DNA of 64,000 bases from Pempheris klunzingeri. Its lineage: Eukaryota; Chordata; Actinopteri; Acropomatiformes; Pempheridae. Position 1 is the stretch's first letter; every line of letters starts with the position of its first letter. The DNA lies in the NCBI RefSeq assembly GCF_042242105.1, contig NC_092031.1, positions 6,036,175 through 6,100,174 of the forward strand. The letters are read 5' to 3'. Below the pieces are notes generated by a model. That model was not told where the DNA came from and made no database searches. It saw only the letters and a list, made by a program, of their open reading frames with translations. Shown here piece by piece: positions 47,803 to 60,530 of this stretch. The position numbers and the translations under genes were made by a program.

Positions 47803-47856
<54 letters not shown>

Positions 47857-50602
47857 CACCCTTCTCTCACAATGAGTTGTTGGTGTTCAGTTTCTCTCTC
47901 CTGTCCTGGTGTTCGGTCCATCTGTTCTCCCTTCCTCTCCCCTGGTGTTTTCTGTTGGACGGACTCGGCTCAAGCTTTCCAAACGGCAGGTGGAGCAAGT
48001 CCAGCATTCCAGCCCACCCTCTCTCTCCAGAACATTCCCTACCCCGCACGCCCCTCAGAGAGAGAGGGAGACACACACAGACACACACAGAGACAGAGAG
48101 GAAGGAAAACAGAGACACAGTGGGAGGCAACAGGGGGAGAGGAGAGAAAGATGTTGACTTTTGGTGTTTTTCAAGATGATACATCTCACTTGACAAAACA
48201 TCTACAGAGTATCCTCAGCAGTCCCAGCACACAAGACCGAGACAGAAGACTTCATGATTTCAGTTTTAGCTGGGGCTGCGACCAACACTAATTTTCATTT
48301 TATAGATTACTATATTAAGATTATTAGATTAATTGATAAATCGGGCTATAACATGTAAAGACACCACAGCCATTTTAGCAGCTGTGTGAAGCTGTTCTCA
48401 AAGGAGTAGTTTGGCATTTGGGGAAATACGTGTATTTAGCTTTATGCCAAGAGTTTGAGGAGATCAATACCACTCTAATGTCCTAAATATAAAGCGACAG
48501 CCAAGAGATGGTGAGCTTAGTTTAGCATAAAGACTGGAAGCAGGGGGAAACAGCTAGCCTGGCCAGGAAGTGCCTGCACCCCGGCCAAGAAAAGTTCCAG
48601 CATAGAAAGGTCACATTCAACAGAACTAGTTCATAAAAAGTCTTATACCACCTCTATGGAAATTAAAAGTGTTTCTAGTATTTCTGAACGGCCAAGCTGG
48701 AAGGTGGAGCGAAAAACTAGCTGCCAGGAGATGCAATGTTGTCCAAAGGTGGAGATACTGATGCACATTTTCAAACACTCTCTCCTGGAAGACTTCATAG
48801 TCTTGCACTCTGTGTTTATGTGAGAAGGGACAGAAATAGATGTTAAAAATGGAAAAAGAAAAGCTAGAGAGAGACGTCCAAGTCCAGCTTACTGTCTCAC
48901 CTCCACAGAGCTGATCAATCATGTGAGAAGTTGGTGTGATTGATGGACTGAACCACAGAATGACATTTCCATCACAGAGCCTCCAGAGTTTGCATGGCCA
49001 GAAATAATAACTAATGGCTGTCACAGGTTCCTAGAGGGGTAAAAAAAAATCTATTAATTTGTCTGATGAATTTGAAACAAAACCAATATTACAGTGATCT
49101 AAAACAGAGAAAAGAAACCGGTCCAGCTTGTGTTTGGTATTTTTAATAACTATGTGGGGCACAAAGTAATCCAAAACAGAGCTGCAAGAGTAACAATGTG
49201 CACCTGTTTTGTTATATGAACAACAGGGAAAGAGCAACAAATACATTTGACATTTTTACTTGATAATAACTTACTAAAAGATTATTCTGCCATTGAATCA
49301 ACATCTGAACATGATTAATCGTTTCAGCATAAAGTGGCAGATAAAGAGGGGAATAGAAAAGATTTTTTAAAAATCAGTGGCAAAGAATGGTGTGGTTTGG
49401 AAATGTTACTTCAATAAAATGCAACACCAAACTTGTGCAACCACTGAAAACAACATGAGTTCGATAACACTTTCGGAGCTGCATTACACAACCTTGAGCC
49501 TTGTGTGTTTTTGTGTGTAGTTTGAGGCCGATCCAAAAACGGAGCCAAAGACGAAGAAAAGCGAAATCCTGTTCCCTCGCTGCAGTAATGGACCGGGCTT
49601 TTGTGGTGCATTCAAACGGAGCTTTTAAAATGTTTTTGTGCTTCAGGAGGAGATGAACCGAGGGAAGCCCAACTGGGAGCACCTCAGCGAGGACCTCCAC
49701 GTCCTGATCACCGTGGAGGACACACACAACCGCGCCAAGATCAAACTCCAGCGGGCCATCAACGAGGTCAAGAAACTTCTTGTGCCCGCTGTGAGTATCA
49801 GTCCGAACCCCGCAGCATCGAATGCTATGGACTGAACTGATGGAAAAACTGTGTGTGACTGGATGAGAGTTCACTGTGTTGGTATGCATGGAAGGGGGAA
49901 GGGGCTTGTCAGTCCAAATAGTGTGTGTTTGTGTCTTTTTTGTGTTTTTGTGTGTGTGTCTGTGTGTATGAGAGAGTATGTGTAAGGGGTTAGGGTAATT
50001 AGGGAACACGCATAAAGGGGTTTCCATGGTAACCCCGGGTTGTTTGAAAGGCTGAGGGAATGAATGGAGAGTCTGTTCACTTGTTCTCCCCACTCCATCA
50101 CTCCTTTCACTCGTTCACAACTCACTTCATTCCCAACCACTGGCTACAGTATTCCTTTTTCCTCCATGAGTTTTTTTTTTTGTTGTTGTCCACACAAGAG
50201 GACATTTTGATTGCACTCTTCAACATTTCTCACATTCTTCAGCCCACCTACTTACCTCCTACAGGCACACATACGTGCATAAACGTCCTCAAACATGACA
50301 TAAAGTAAGAAACACACTGGAACCTTGCACAGAAATGTGCATATAGTCACATGGACACACTATAAAAAGGTTGGCACAAAATAACAAAAGCACATAAATT
50401 TTGAAATCAAAAGTCCCCTTCCTTTTTTTCTGTCCACTTTATTTGCAACAATAGAAACAGGCTGAAAAGACCAGCAGGGGGATTTCTATTGCAGCAATCA
50501 GCCATCACTTCCGCTTCAATCACAGCACGGCATCGACCAACCTTAAAAGTAAAAGGATGTAAGAAATGTGGAAAGGCAATCAGGGGCTGAACACCTGTTA
50601 AT

Positions 50603-50635
<33 letters not shown>

Positions 50636-53600
50636 AGGGTAAAGTTAATGATACTTGTTAGTTTGACCCTGTGGTCCTTGCTGTCTGACTGTAAATCAGT
50701 CAAGCTTTTCACCAAGCTGTAACTGGAGCTAAGAAGCTAGCGTGTTTGACACTGAATATGTCCTGTGTGGTGCCGCGGCTGTGTTCAAAGTCTGGTCCAC
50801 TGCCTCTCCTACCAAAAAAGGACACGCTTTCTCCTTCCAGAAAATATTCAAGATGAATCATGTCATTTCATTTAGTTTCAGCATACTGTAACATTTGCTG
50901 ACTTGTTGACCGAGCTCTCACAAAAGTTAATTAATTCACTTGTCAGATGGCTGAATGACCAAGTGATTGTGTTGTTGCAGGCTGAGGGGGAGGACAACCT
51001 GAAGAAAATGCAGTTGATGGAGTTGGCCATTCTCAATGGGACCTACAGAGACGCCAATGTCAAGACGCGTAAGGATGACATCATAGTTAACATGTGGAGG
51101 AGGGTTGGTGGGTGACAAAGGAAGGGTCTTGGTACAGGAGTCCACTGTATATATGAACGATGCCTCTGTTTCCCCTGTTAAATAGTCTGTTTGTCCTCTC
51201 CTCTTCTTCCCTGTCTATTGTATTTGTGCACTTTGTGTGTGCTCGCATGTGGGTGTGTGCATACTTGCATTATTGTATGTTTGTGTGCCGTGCAGCCACC
51301 GCTGCCTTCCCTCTAGGGACCCCTCAGGCGCCTCGGATCATCACAGGCCCGACGCCCGTCCTGCCTCCCGCCCTGCGCAACCCAGCCCCCGTCACCACGC
51401 CGACCATCATGCCTCTGATTCGTCAGATCCAGAGCTCCACCCTCGTGCCGGGAGGCAATCCACACCCGGCACTTGTGCAGCAAGGGCCCGAATCTGGAAT
51501 CATCTACACGCCCTACGAGTATCCCTACACACTCACGCCCTCCATATTGGAATACCCAATTGACTCAACTGGAGTTTTAGGTATTTAAAAATGAGAAGTT
51601 CATCACTTTCATACATGGTCAATGGATGTATTATGGGAACTGGATACTGGACTCCAATGAAAGCTGCTCACCAATCGCATGAGCCAAAAAACCTTTCCGT
51701 TAGTGTCGCTGGCCCCGCCCACTTGTCACATAGACTTTACATTGAGGCGACGTCGCCATAGAAATTAACAAAAAAGGAAGATTTAAGAATATTAAATCTG
51801 CATAATCTAAAGAAATCATAATACAAAGAGTCATAATGAGACATGTTTGCTGACCGTGACGAGCTGCCAACAGTTTTACAGACATGTTTTGTAATGGAGT
51901 TGGATTGTAACCAGTCTGCCAGTTGCGAATTTGACCACTTGACCGTTTTCTGCAGTTCATACCAAACAGCTAGCGCACCAACTGGACAGACATTAGCTGT
52001 AAGTTAGCTAGCCACAGACACACTGACCGTGTGTGTGTGTGTCTTTCTGTTCAGCTCAGCTTCTGACTGAACTCGTCTCCGTATGAAGCACTGATGGTGC
52101 TTTATGACTTTGGTGTACAGTCTATGCACCAAACCCGTGTGGAATTGCCAAATTTTAGGAAATTAAGTCCATGTGTTGCTCCAGCTTGCCAGCAACACAT
52201 GGACTACCCTCTCTTCCCCCTTTATTCATTCCACTTCTATACGTTATCTCTTTTATTAAAGAGGCCTAGACAGATTGGCAGCGTGGGGGGGAAGTTAACA
52301 GTCACAAAAAATTACATATAAATAAAATAACCAAAACAACCAAAACTGAAGCTTCTACGCAAATTGACAGCACAAAGGCGACTCCTGAAATCCAGATATT
52401 TTGTGTTACTGTCGGGTTGGGCGGTAGAACGCGAGGCAGCAGGGGAACGTTTTCCTGCAGTACCACGGTTTGCCACTCGGTTAAATTGGCAGCCATATCC
52501 AGCTCTTGTAATACATCCGAGACGTATACTGATGCGTGCATGAAGCTCATTGCTGGGCTAACAGTCCCTTCTCCCTGTGTTTTTGCAGGTATGGCTTTCC
52601 CAACCAAAGGCTAAGCGATAGCAACCCTTCCTAGTACACACACGGACTGGCTTGCAGAGACCCCCCCCTCCCTCCCTCCCCTCCCTCCCTTCCCTCTCCC
52701 ACCCAACCCCAAACACATACTTGTCCCACAGAGCAAACAGTCCAAGTTTGCTCATACTTTAGGATGACAGATTCCTCGACAGTCATTCTGTAGTCAAGTG
52801 TCCATTCCTGTTAATTTCCTCTTTGTATTAGCAGACTAGCGTTGTGGTGTGACAGCTATTTAACTTTTTATAATAGTTCAGCTTCCGCTTGTAATTTTAA
52901 CACATTTTAGTGAACACATAGATATTTTAGAGCCGCTGTTTGTGATTTAATATATGTTAAAGCTTATTTTAATCACAGAGCTATAGAGTGACTTTGCTTA
53001 CAGCTGAATCTACTAGTGAAGCTTAGTGAGAAATTAGTGGTTTGGATTAATATTTTCTTTAGAGAACAGAAGACCACAAAACAACAACAATTCTGTCTCT
53101 TAGAAGCGAGATGTTTTTACTTATTTTCACCCTCAGCCTTGAACACCTTGTAAATTCCTGGTTTCACTGATGTTGGTGCCATGGGTGGACTGTTTGATGT
53201 CTTTCTGATGAGTAACCTTTTGTGTTCTGTTTTGGCGATGTCAATGGCTGTTAGCAGGTGCCATGACCACTAAGGTACGACGCCACGACAAGAGAATCCA
53301 TCCTTACCAAAGGGTAGTGACCACAGACAGAGGTTAGTTAGCTCACCAGCCACTTTATGTGTATGTGTGTGTGTGCGTGTTTGTGTGTGTGTGTTAGTGT
53401 GCGTGCATGCAGACCAATGGACCAATTTCAGTTTACATGTGTCTGTAATACGGCATGCCTAAAAGAGAAATAACTGTATCAGGCGAAGTAAGGTCACAGG
53501 CTGAAGCAGCTTCAGTGTAAAATGTGAAACAGTATTTGTCGCAATGAAAGTGAAGTAAGTGAGCAGATTGGGAGGAACCATGTTAGGGGTGACAGCTGCA

Positions 53601-55318
53601 GCGGTTATCTTTGCTCGCCTGTTAGATAAACTGGACGGCTTGCAGGCCGGGACCCTCTCAATTAGAATGGATCGCTCCGTTCATGTGACTCGGTCCTTGT
53701 GACTCTGGATTTGGAGTCCGCTCTCAGAACCTTTTTTTTTTTGTTGTTGTGTATCTCTTCACTACTACTTTTGACCCTGCAAATACTGTGGGAAGTTTTA
53801 TTTATACCCAACTTCATTCCAGTAGATTTCCACAAATGTTTTTTATTATTAATTAAATCCTGTGTCGTGCCCTATATGACTATATGACATTTAAAGTAAC
53901 AGTGATTGTCTTTTTCTGAAGGTCATTCAATCCAATATGATCTTTGGTCTTTACTACTAAAACACAGCGTGTGATAACTACTGAAGTCTGTGTTTCAAGC
54001 TCTTTTGTATGAAATACTGTTGTTTGTGGTCTTATCAGTCGCCCACTGGACTTTATCATTGGGGCTGTTTACATCTTTCATATATTTCCTAGCCAGAGTG
54101 GTGCTGTTACCATGTATTTAGCTGCAAAATAAATTTGTATATAGGGATTTTAAGGATTTAAGTGCTTATATAAAGCTTATGGAACAAGATCGCTTGGAAA
54201 TACTTGTAGATTTTTTTTTTTTAGGTTTTTTTAGTTTGTAAATTTTTATTTTTGTTTTTACGGTATGCTTTTTATAGATGAAGTGTCTCCATGTAAACTT
54301 CCAACTTTATTCAAGGTGTGTAGCTACTACTGTTTTAGTCACCACGAAGGTGGCAATGAAGGCAGTGTTTTGCTCTGTCTATTTAAGATGAGGTGACCTT
54401 CTCGATTCACAGGCCTCGTGACTGTTTTATGCAATAGAAATGGACTAGCTAGCTACAATATATGTGTGTATGTGAGCGGTGGTGCTCTTGTTGTACACGA
54501 TGGACAAAAAACACTAAAAGGCAATAAAGATGACTATTGAAAAAAATCTCTAAAGAATACCAAAGCCTCTAAATTCTTGTAGTTAGTCTGTCTATTGTTA
54601 AATTGTTTCTTAAGTCCCTCTAAAATCACCATCTCTTAACCTCTCATCACTATCTCTTATGGTGCCTCTTTGCTTACCGTAGTCATTAGGTGCTCTTCTA
54701 ATACTTCATAGCAAATAGATCAAACCATAATCAATAATCAGTTAATCACAACTGTTAATCATCAAGATCTTATGCCTGCTGCTAAACAATAGCTCTACTT
54801 GCCAGTAAGTGAAAGTATTTGTGAGGCCCAGACTCTTTTCTTTGGACATAAAGGTCACTCTCTCACCCACATGAAACCATGCTGTCTCCCTCTCTGTCCA
54901 TGGTTTCACTGTCTGTCTTTGCTAGACGTAGCCCAGCTAGCATGAGTAGTATCACTATAGCAGCGGTCACACAACAGGAGGGGTATCTCCTAAAACCTAA
55001 CCCTGCTAGCACCTTCATGAGCACGTGAGCATCGCTAACCGGCCATTCCTTATGTCACCACCTGGTGGTTGATGTAAGTCATTCTGAATGGTTATGCAGG
55101 GCTCATGAAGGTGTTGTGCAGCTCTTCTGTAGTTCCCCTCATGCTGTGTGACTGCAGTAGATCTGCCTTGTTGTCATCCTGACGCCACTAGCTGACACTA
55201 ATCTCTCTTCTATCTTTTTTTCTTTTTATGTCCCCTTTTATGTGCCCTTTTTGTTTCCTTTCCACGTCTGTCCGTCTCTGTCTGTCTAACTCTAGCTGCC
55301 ACGGCAACTAACCCATGA
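42419..55318 (+). CDS. qki: Quaking KH-domain RNA-binding protein (QKI-5-like isoform)
   Basis: Exons 42419-42560, 45032-45180, 46316-46432, 49647-49790, 50981-51068, 51296-51580, 53258-53332 and 55296-55318 join in phase to 340 residues (human QKI-5 is 341). Family role: STAR protein that binds ACUAAY elements and controls splicing, export, stability and translation. QUA1 dimerisation region is about residues 10-82, the extended KH domain about 83-185 with GPRG at 106-109, and QUA2 follows ([20 protein letters not shown]). The C-terminus [13 protein letters not shown]...[12 protein letters not shown] is typical. This ending carries [14 protein letters not shown], corresponding to the QKI-5 nuclear localisation signal. 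The segment [17 protein letters not shown] differs from the usual QKI sequence, so this is probably a divergent teleost duplicate (qkia-like); the paralogue is unassigned. Confidence 0.95.
44589..44696. repeat. (GT)n microsatellite in qki intron 1
   Basis: GT repeat with early CTGT interruptions, uninterrupted over 44631-44696. Other GT/CA tracts in qki introns are at 45741-45764, 46003-46028 and 50607-50633. Confidence 0.9.
46545..46830 (+). repeat. Dispersed 'TTAGCTTAGCATAAAGGCTGG' fish repeat, copy 2
   Basis: AAAGGAGTAGTTTGAAGCTG, CAGTTAGCTTAGCTTAGCAT and AAGGCTGGAAACAGGG mark this copy in qki intron 3, in the same orientation as copy 3 at 48395. Confidence 0.7.
47286..47856. repeat. Long CTAT/CTGT compound tetranucleotide array
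   Basis: About 570 bases of almost pure 4-bp units, alternating blocks of TATC and TGTC with occasional AATC, ACTA or ACCT variants, in qki intron 3. Open frames of more than 200 codons of repeating Leu-Ser-Ile-Tyr and Leu-Ser-Val-Cys are a by-product of the array and not genes. Confidence 0.95.
48265..48590 (+). repeat. Two adjoining dispersed fish repeats in qki intron 3
   Basis: GGGGCTGCGACCAACACTAA with TTAGATTAATTGATAAATCG at 48270-48350 is a short copy of the 'GGCTGCAACTAA' family. AAAGGAGTAGTTTGGCATTT through GTTTAGCATAAAGACTGGAA at 48398-48545 is copy 3 of the 'AGCATAAAGACTGG' family, here continuing into GGGGGAAACAGCTAGCC. Confidence 0.7.
51640..52140 (+). other. Possible dispersed repeat in qki intron 6
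   Basis: GGCCCCGCCCACTTGTCACA, ATAGACTTTACATTGAGGCG and ACAGTCTATGCACC look like parts of a fish repeat that often carries a 'CATAGACTGTATA' motif. The assignment is tentative. Confidence 0.3.
52589..52614 (+). CDS. qki: Alternative terminal coding exon of qki (QKI-6-like ending)
   Basis: After acceptor TTTTTGCAG, 26 bases complete the Gly codon left by 51580 and encode MAFPTKG then [11 protein letters not shown] is the eight-residue ending of the QKI-6 isoform, which lacks the nuclear signal. Using this exon gives 316 residues. A pyrimidine run follows at 52660-52710, and AATAAA at 54523-54528 could end this transcript. Confidence 0.92.
53258..53332 (+). CDS. qki: qki QKI-5-specific penultimate coding exon
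   Basis: Acceptor TTAGCAG and donor GTTAGT flank 75 bases encoding [20 protein letters not shown] and TTDR. It is spliced to 55296-55318, which supplies AATATNP and the stop. It is the exon that adds the nuclear-localisation motif. Confidence 0.92.
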
Positions 55319-57000
55319 CCCCTTGACCTTCTGACCTTTCCGCCCACTGATGAACCACCCATCTCTGCCTGCTGGCGTGCTCATTGGCCCACGGCCCCGC
55401 CACTCCCCCAGCTCAGCCAACCAGACGAGCACATTGGGAACAACCCGGCTGCTTCTGTCTAACCAACCAACCAGACGACAGCGATCATGGGAATAAACCT
55501 CAGGACCCCGCCCATCACCAAGTCCTAACCTAAACTTTACCAAACGTGCCTTCCTTCCAAAACTCCAAACTGAGAATGTTTTAGATCATCCAACAGTTGA
55601 AATCCCAATCTGCTGCCATACATAACCAATAGACTTGACTGGGGACGGTCCCCCGAACTGGTGAAGGGCTCCTAAACCAATCCTGGCTGTGCCAAACTGT
55701 CTCTGTGAGCTACCCTTCCCTCAGTCCATGTGATGCAATAATAATGACTCTGTTAATAACATGGTAACGATACTGATAATGATGGTAACTGTACTTATAC
55801 AGCACAGAAACCCTCCATGAACACTAAACTAAAGGGGATATGTTGATATTTTGAAGCATTTTTCCTCATCGGGCACCTCTGACTTATTGTGCCAAACCTT
55901 TCCACAAAGGGATAGCTTCTTTTTTTGGGCCAACGTACACTAATTCCATTATAACACATAATAATTGGTGTTCAAGTGTTCATACATTAACACGCTTCCC
56001 CGTGAGATGTAACACAAACGTGTGGTTCCAGTGCCGTGTGAAAAATGTTATGTAGCGTACTATTATTATGTGCTTCATTTCCTTAAGATATGACCCGGTA
56101 AAGTGATTTCCATTTTTCCTCTACATATTTGAATGAGGGTTATTAAAAAAAAGCCATTTAAGTAGAGAAGTTTTTCACCATAAAGCAACAGGTGCTCAGT
56201 GAGGAAAACGATCAAACTGGAATCCAAAATGCCAAAGTATCTCTGAGTTTTCTTAATGGGTAAAGCATGCTAATCTGAGTCAACATGTCCAGTATAAATG
56301 CCAAGCCTGTACAGTGCAGATACACGCAAAGAGGGAAGGTTGCACTTCTTTTGTCTAAATCTAAAGGACTTACACAATGATGCCTTTGCCTTTCTACACT
56401 ACAGTATTGTACAAGCTTGAACAGCAGTGCCTTTATTTATTGGGAGCGATTGAACAATGTTACACCTAAATCTTTTATGACTACATTGTGGGTTTGTGCC
56501 CAGCATGAAATTATGTCATTTTGGATTTATGCAGATTAATTAGGACTGCAGAAAACGCGTCATCATCAAAGTTTTATGACTTTACATCCGTAACTCTTCG
56601 CAATTCAGATTTTAGTGCAAAAAAAAAACTAAGTGGCTCATTTGAATTGGAAGTGCAATGCAGTACTGAAACAGCAGCTACAATGTCTGACATGTTTATG
56701 TGAGGTTCGGATACCTCAGGAGAACAGTGTTATATTTCATCTTTTGTTTGTTTGTTTGTTTGTTTGTTTTGTTGGAGATGAAGTCGTCCATACGTATATA
56801 TATTTTTTTTGCATGTGAATCCAATTTCTCAGAGGGCGTGGTGCAGTTTTACATCCACACACAAACCGACTGATGCCTTGACATGAGAAAAAAAAAACAA
56901 AAACATGGAGTCGTAACATCTGTAACAAGTTTATAATGTATTTTTATATTCTATTTTGTACGTGAAATAACATTAAATGACCTTTTCAGATAAGAACATT
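55319..57000 (+). other. qki: qki 3'UTR (QKI-5 transcript)
   Basis: No conserved frame follows. ATTAAA at 56972-56977 is a possible poly(A) signal; the true end could be further, as QKI 3'UTRs are long. It contains a TTTG tetranucleotide run at about 56744-56770. Confidence 0.4.
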
Positions 57001-59037
57001 ATGCCTTACTACGGAGAATAATTTGGTGAACATAACTATCCTTCATGTGTCATTAGTAATCATGTCACAGTCTCAATGTCCTGAAATACTGGAGTCTCTG
57101 ATGTTCTCTGTTTTAACTTGAGCCTTTGAGATCAGCATTGCTTGCCTTCTGTGCCTTTTGTATTCTATGAGTGTGATAATTAACAGTGTAGTACAACATT
57201 AATCTACTCTTCAGAGCCAAGTGTAGGTTACTAACTGTTACCACTTTTGTGATTATTAACCACTTAAATGGTATCTGTCTCTGCTTTGGATTCCTTTTAA
57301 AAAACAAAATTACATGTCTGTCTAAAAAATGTAAAACAAAAAACGATATGTGTTGAACAATTTTAACTTTCAACGTATACTGAGCAGGAATAACTCTTTG
57401 TACACTATTAAACTCATAGTTGTAAAACTAACAAACTTTGTTGCTTTTTCTCTGTAGCACTTAATTATGCAAATCAGCTTCCTTTCTGCATACTAATCAC
57501 CAAACACTCCTTAGATACCGAGGGGTGGGGGGGCGGATGGTAATGCGGCGGATACTTAAGACAAAATGTGGGGTAGAGGCCACCACACGGTTTTTCCCAC
57601 TTCTCCTTTTGTGTGTTCTTTCTCTTCTTCTCTATCTTCTCCTGCTATTTAAGTGGACATTACACACATCGATGTGTGTAATAAGAGAGAGCAAAACACA
57701 CCCAGCTCACCATGGTTTCTCAGAGGCATGCACATGTATAACAGGAAAAAAAAAAGACGGAAGGGGGGGTTCAGTTTTGGGAGACTAGATGTCAGGGGAA
57801 TTAAAGGGAAATTGATTGTGCAAGCTCGCCCTCAAACATCTGCAGAGTAAATATTACACAGGATCACAGTTTGTCCCTGAAGTCTCTGAAACCCTCCCGC
57901 TAATAACCTACACATGTCATGGTAGCCACATTTGTTTAATTGGTCTCTATTTTTCTCTCTCTAAGGGTGCTATTATTAAAATACAAATACAAAGAGGGGA
58001 GAAAAAAACAGGATAATGTGAAGTTTTGCCACTTGAAGTTAAAAGTAACCCCTCAAACCACACATTTAAGGTTTCACACGCTGAAAAAGAAGAGAATCAC
58101 GTGGGGGTTTTCCGTGGTGAATGCAGCAGTGGGTGGCTCATTCGTCCTCTCCCTGCCCTTCCTGCTTTCATTGTGGAGTTTGGGGGTGATATTGAACTTC
58201 AGGCTTGGAGTTGAGCCTGCTCTGTGGCTGCAACCCCAGCCCCCTGATCACAGAGTGAGACAGGACACAGTGTGACCGCCGCTGACAATCCTCTGGACAG
58301 GAAGAAGCAGAGTGGAAGCACTGAGGGGAGATAGCAAGAGAGAGAAAATAAAACACACCAGTGTGTGTGTGTGTGTGTGTGTGTGCGTGTGCGTGTGTGT
58401 GTGGATGGGTGGGGGTGCATGAGTGTTTGGATGGGTGTGTGCTCTTTTCTCTGTTTTTCCTGTTTTCAGTCAAGTTTCGTGCTGTGTTTTTTTTGTGTGT
58501 GTTGTTCCTCTAGTCTGCTATGAAACACTCTTCAAGCATCTGGTAATGTATTCTGCAGTCAGCTCTCACCATTGCCAACACTGGGGCCCAGAGCTCCCAG
58601 CGCTTACAATCAAAGCAGGGCTGTGTGTGTGTGTGTGTGTGTGTGTGGATGGGTGTGTGTGGGAGAAGAAAGAGAGAAAGTGAGAGGAAAAGACAGGTTG
58701 ATTTACATTACTATGTATGCACATATTCCCCACATAATGAACAGCTCCAGATTTCCTCTGCTTGGTAAATATTTGATGACCGAGCGGTGGGATGATTTTA
58801 AGTGAATAACAGTGGAGTCCCATAAGCTGCAGGGAAACGGCTCAAAAGTTGTATTTCAAACCCCTCTCTCCCTTGTCCTCTTCCCATGTAAATAAGGCCA
58901 ACTCCCCCTAACTCCACACACCCCTCTGAGGCAGTTTAAAGACCCAACACTGTCTCCTTGTCTCCTTGACAACCAGCATACACTGGGGTCCTGTCGTGGC
59001 CTCTCTGTCTTTTGTGTTTGGGAGCTCAGAGAGACAG

Positions 59038-59043
<6 letters not shown>

Positions 59044-59088
<45 letters not shown>

Positions 59089-59194
59089 GGGGGGCTGAAG
59101 AAGTTGATGAAAAAAGGAGTTGAAAAAGATAACAAAGATGACATCACAGCAAAATTTGGTTTGTAGCCCAACGACAAGGATGATGAGGATGAGG

Positions 59195-59226
<32 letters not shown>

Positions 59227-59310
59227 GATTAGCCTGAGGCACAAAATGGGTGGCAGCTCAGTCTGAGACCGTGAGCAGGGAGAGAGAGAGAGAGGGAGAG
59301 AGAGAGGCCC
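59044..59310. repeat. GA and GAT microsatellite cluster
   Basis: (GA)n at 59044-59084, (GAT)n at 59174-59230 and (GA)n at about 59280-59310 lie within 270 bases. Confidence 0.9.
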
Positions 59311-59969
59311 AGGGCTGAATGGGGCATTGTGGGAAAGACAGTGGGCACACTGGGCAGTAACACAGAGAACACTAACTCACAGATCATGCCAGAGAGTCTG
59401 AAAACACCCACACTGGGCGACAATGGCAAACTTCATCGCTCCACTTGGCCCCTTCTGAATACACACATACAATGGCAGAATCCAAATAAGATGCTCTGTT
59501 ATTCGTGAAATTCAGCACACTACATTCCTTCAGTGCCTCCGTCCCTTTGACCGGCAGCAGATGGCCGCGGCTGCGCTGCATAAATGTGCACGTACGTGTG
59601 CATGTGTGTGGTCTCTCTGTTGCATCATGGGTAAGTACCCACAAGGCTTGAAAGGTGGGAAAATCATACATTTACAGGCCTGACAGGAATCATATGGAAG
59701 TGATTTAACCCAGCTGTGTCTCTCTACTTTAAGTAACGCAAACAGCATCATGCAAATCCAACTTTGGACGTTGTGACTTGGAGCAAATTTAATTAAATCG
59801 GTCAATTAAATCAGGCCTAATTAGAATGAGAGTGAGGAGTGGGAGAGCCAGCAGGTTTGACCTTTCTTTAGCTGGTCCGCTCTTACTGTCAGCTCTCTGC
59901 TGCCTCCCTGTGTTGCATGAGAGAAACTCCATCATCATTTCTTCTGACAAGATTTACAATAAACTGAAA

Positions 59970-60530
59970 CAAGTCAGCAACAAAAAGTAAAAGTATTTAG
60001 ATCTTTTACTCAAGTAAAAGTAGCCTCTTACCACAGAGTAGAAATACTCTGTAACTAGTCAAAGTCCTGCATTCAAAATCTTAGTAAAGTGAAAATATGT
60101 CACCATCAAAATTTACTTTAGGTACCAAAAGAAAGAGTATTCATGAATTCATTAACAGAATTAGCCATGTCGTAATCATAGATATAATATCACTGGATTA
60201 TAATAAGTGTTGCATTAAAGTGTAATGAGCATCACTAATGTTGCAGCTGGTGACAGTGGAGCTTATTCCAACTACTTTATATACTGCTGGCCGATTAGCT
60301 TCATCCATAATAAAACATTTATTGATTGATTTATATTTTGTATTAATAATGTATTAAGTAGTTTCTACTAGTAAATTGCTAGTAATTACTAGTAAAAGGC
60401 ACAATTTAGGGTTAAAAAATGTAACATAGAAGAAGGATAAAATGGAAATACTTAAGTAGGAGTGCTTAAAAATGTACTTAGCACAATACTTGAGTAAATG
60501 TACTGAGTTACATTTCACCACTGAATAACA
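59970..60530. repeat. Dispersed fish repeat with inverted AAGTACTT-rich ends
   Basis: It starts AAAAAGTAAAAGTATTTAGA with TTTTACTCAAGTAAAAGTAG, then AAAGTCCTGCATTCAAAATC, and ends ACTTGAGTAAATGTACTGAG and ACATTTCACCACTG. The GCATTCAAAATC block is the reverse complement of the GATTTTGAATGC in the 41010-41735 copy, so this copy runs in the opposite direction. Confidence 0.7.

Noticed and set aside
47234-48179. Open frames of more than 200 codons rich in Leu-Ser-Ile-Tyr and Cys-Leu-Ser-Val
   Set aside because: They are the translation of the 4-bp array at 47286-47856, which has no stop in several frames; no family resemblance.
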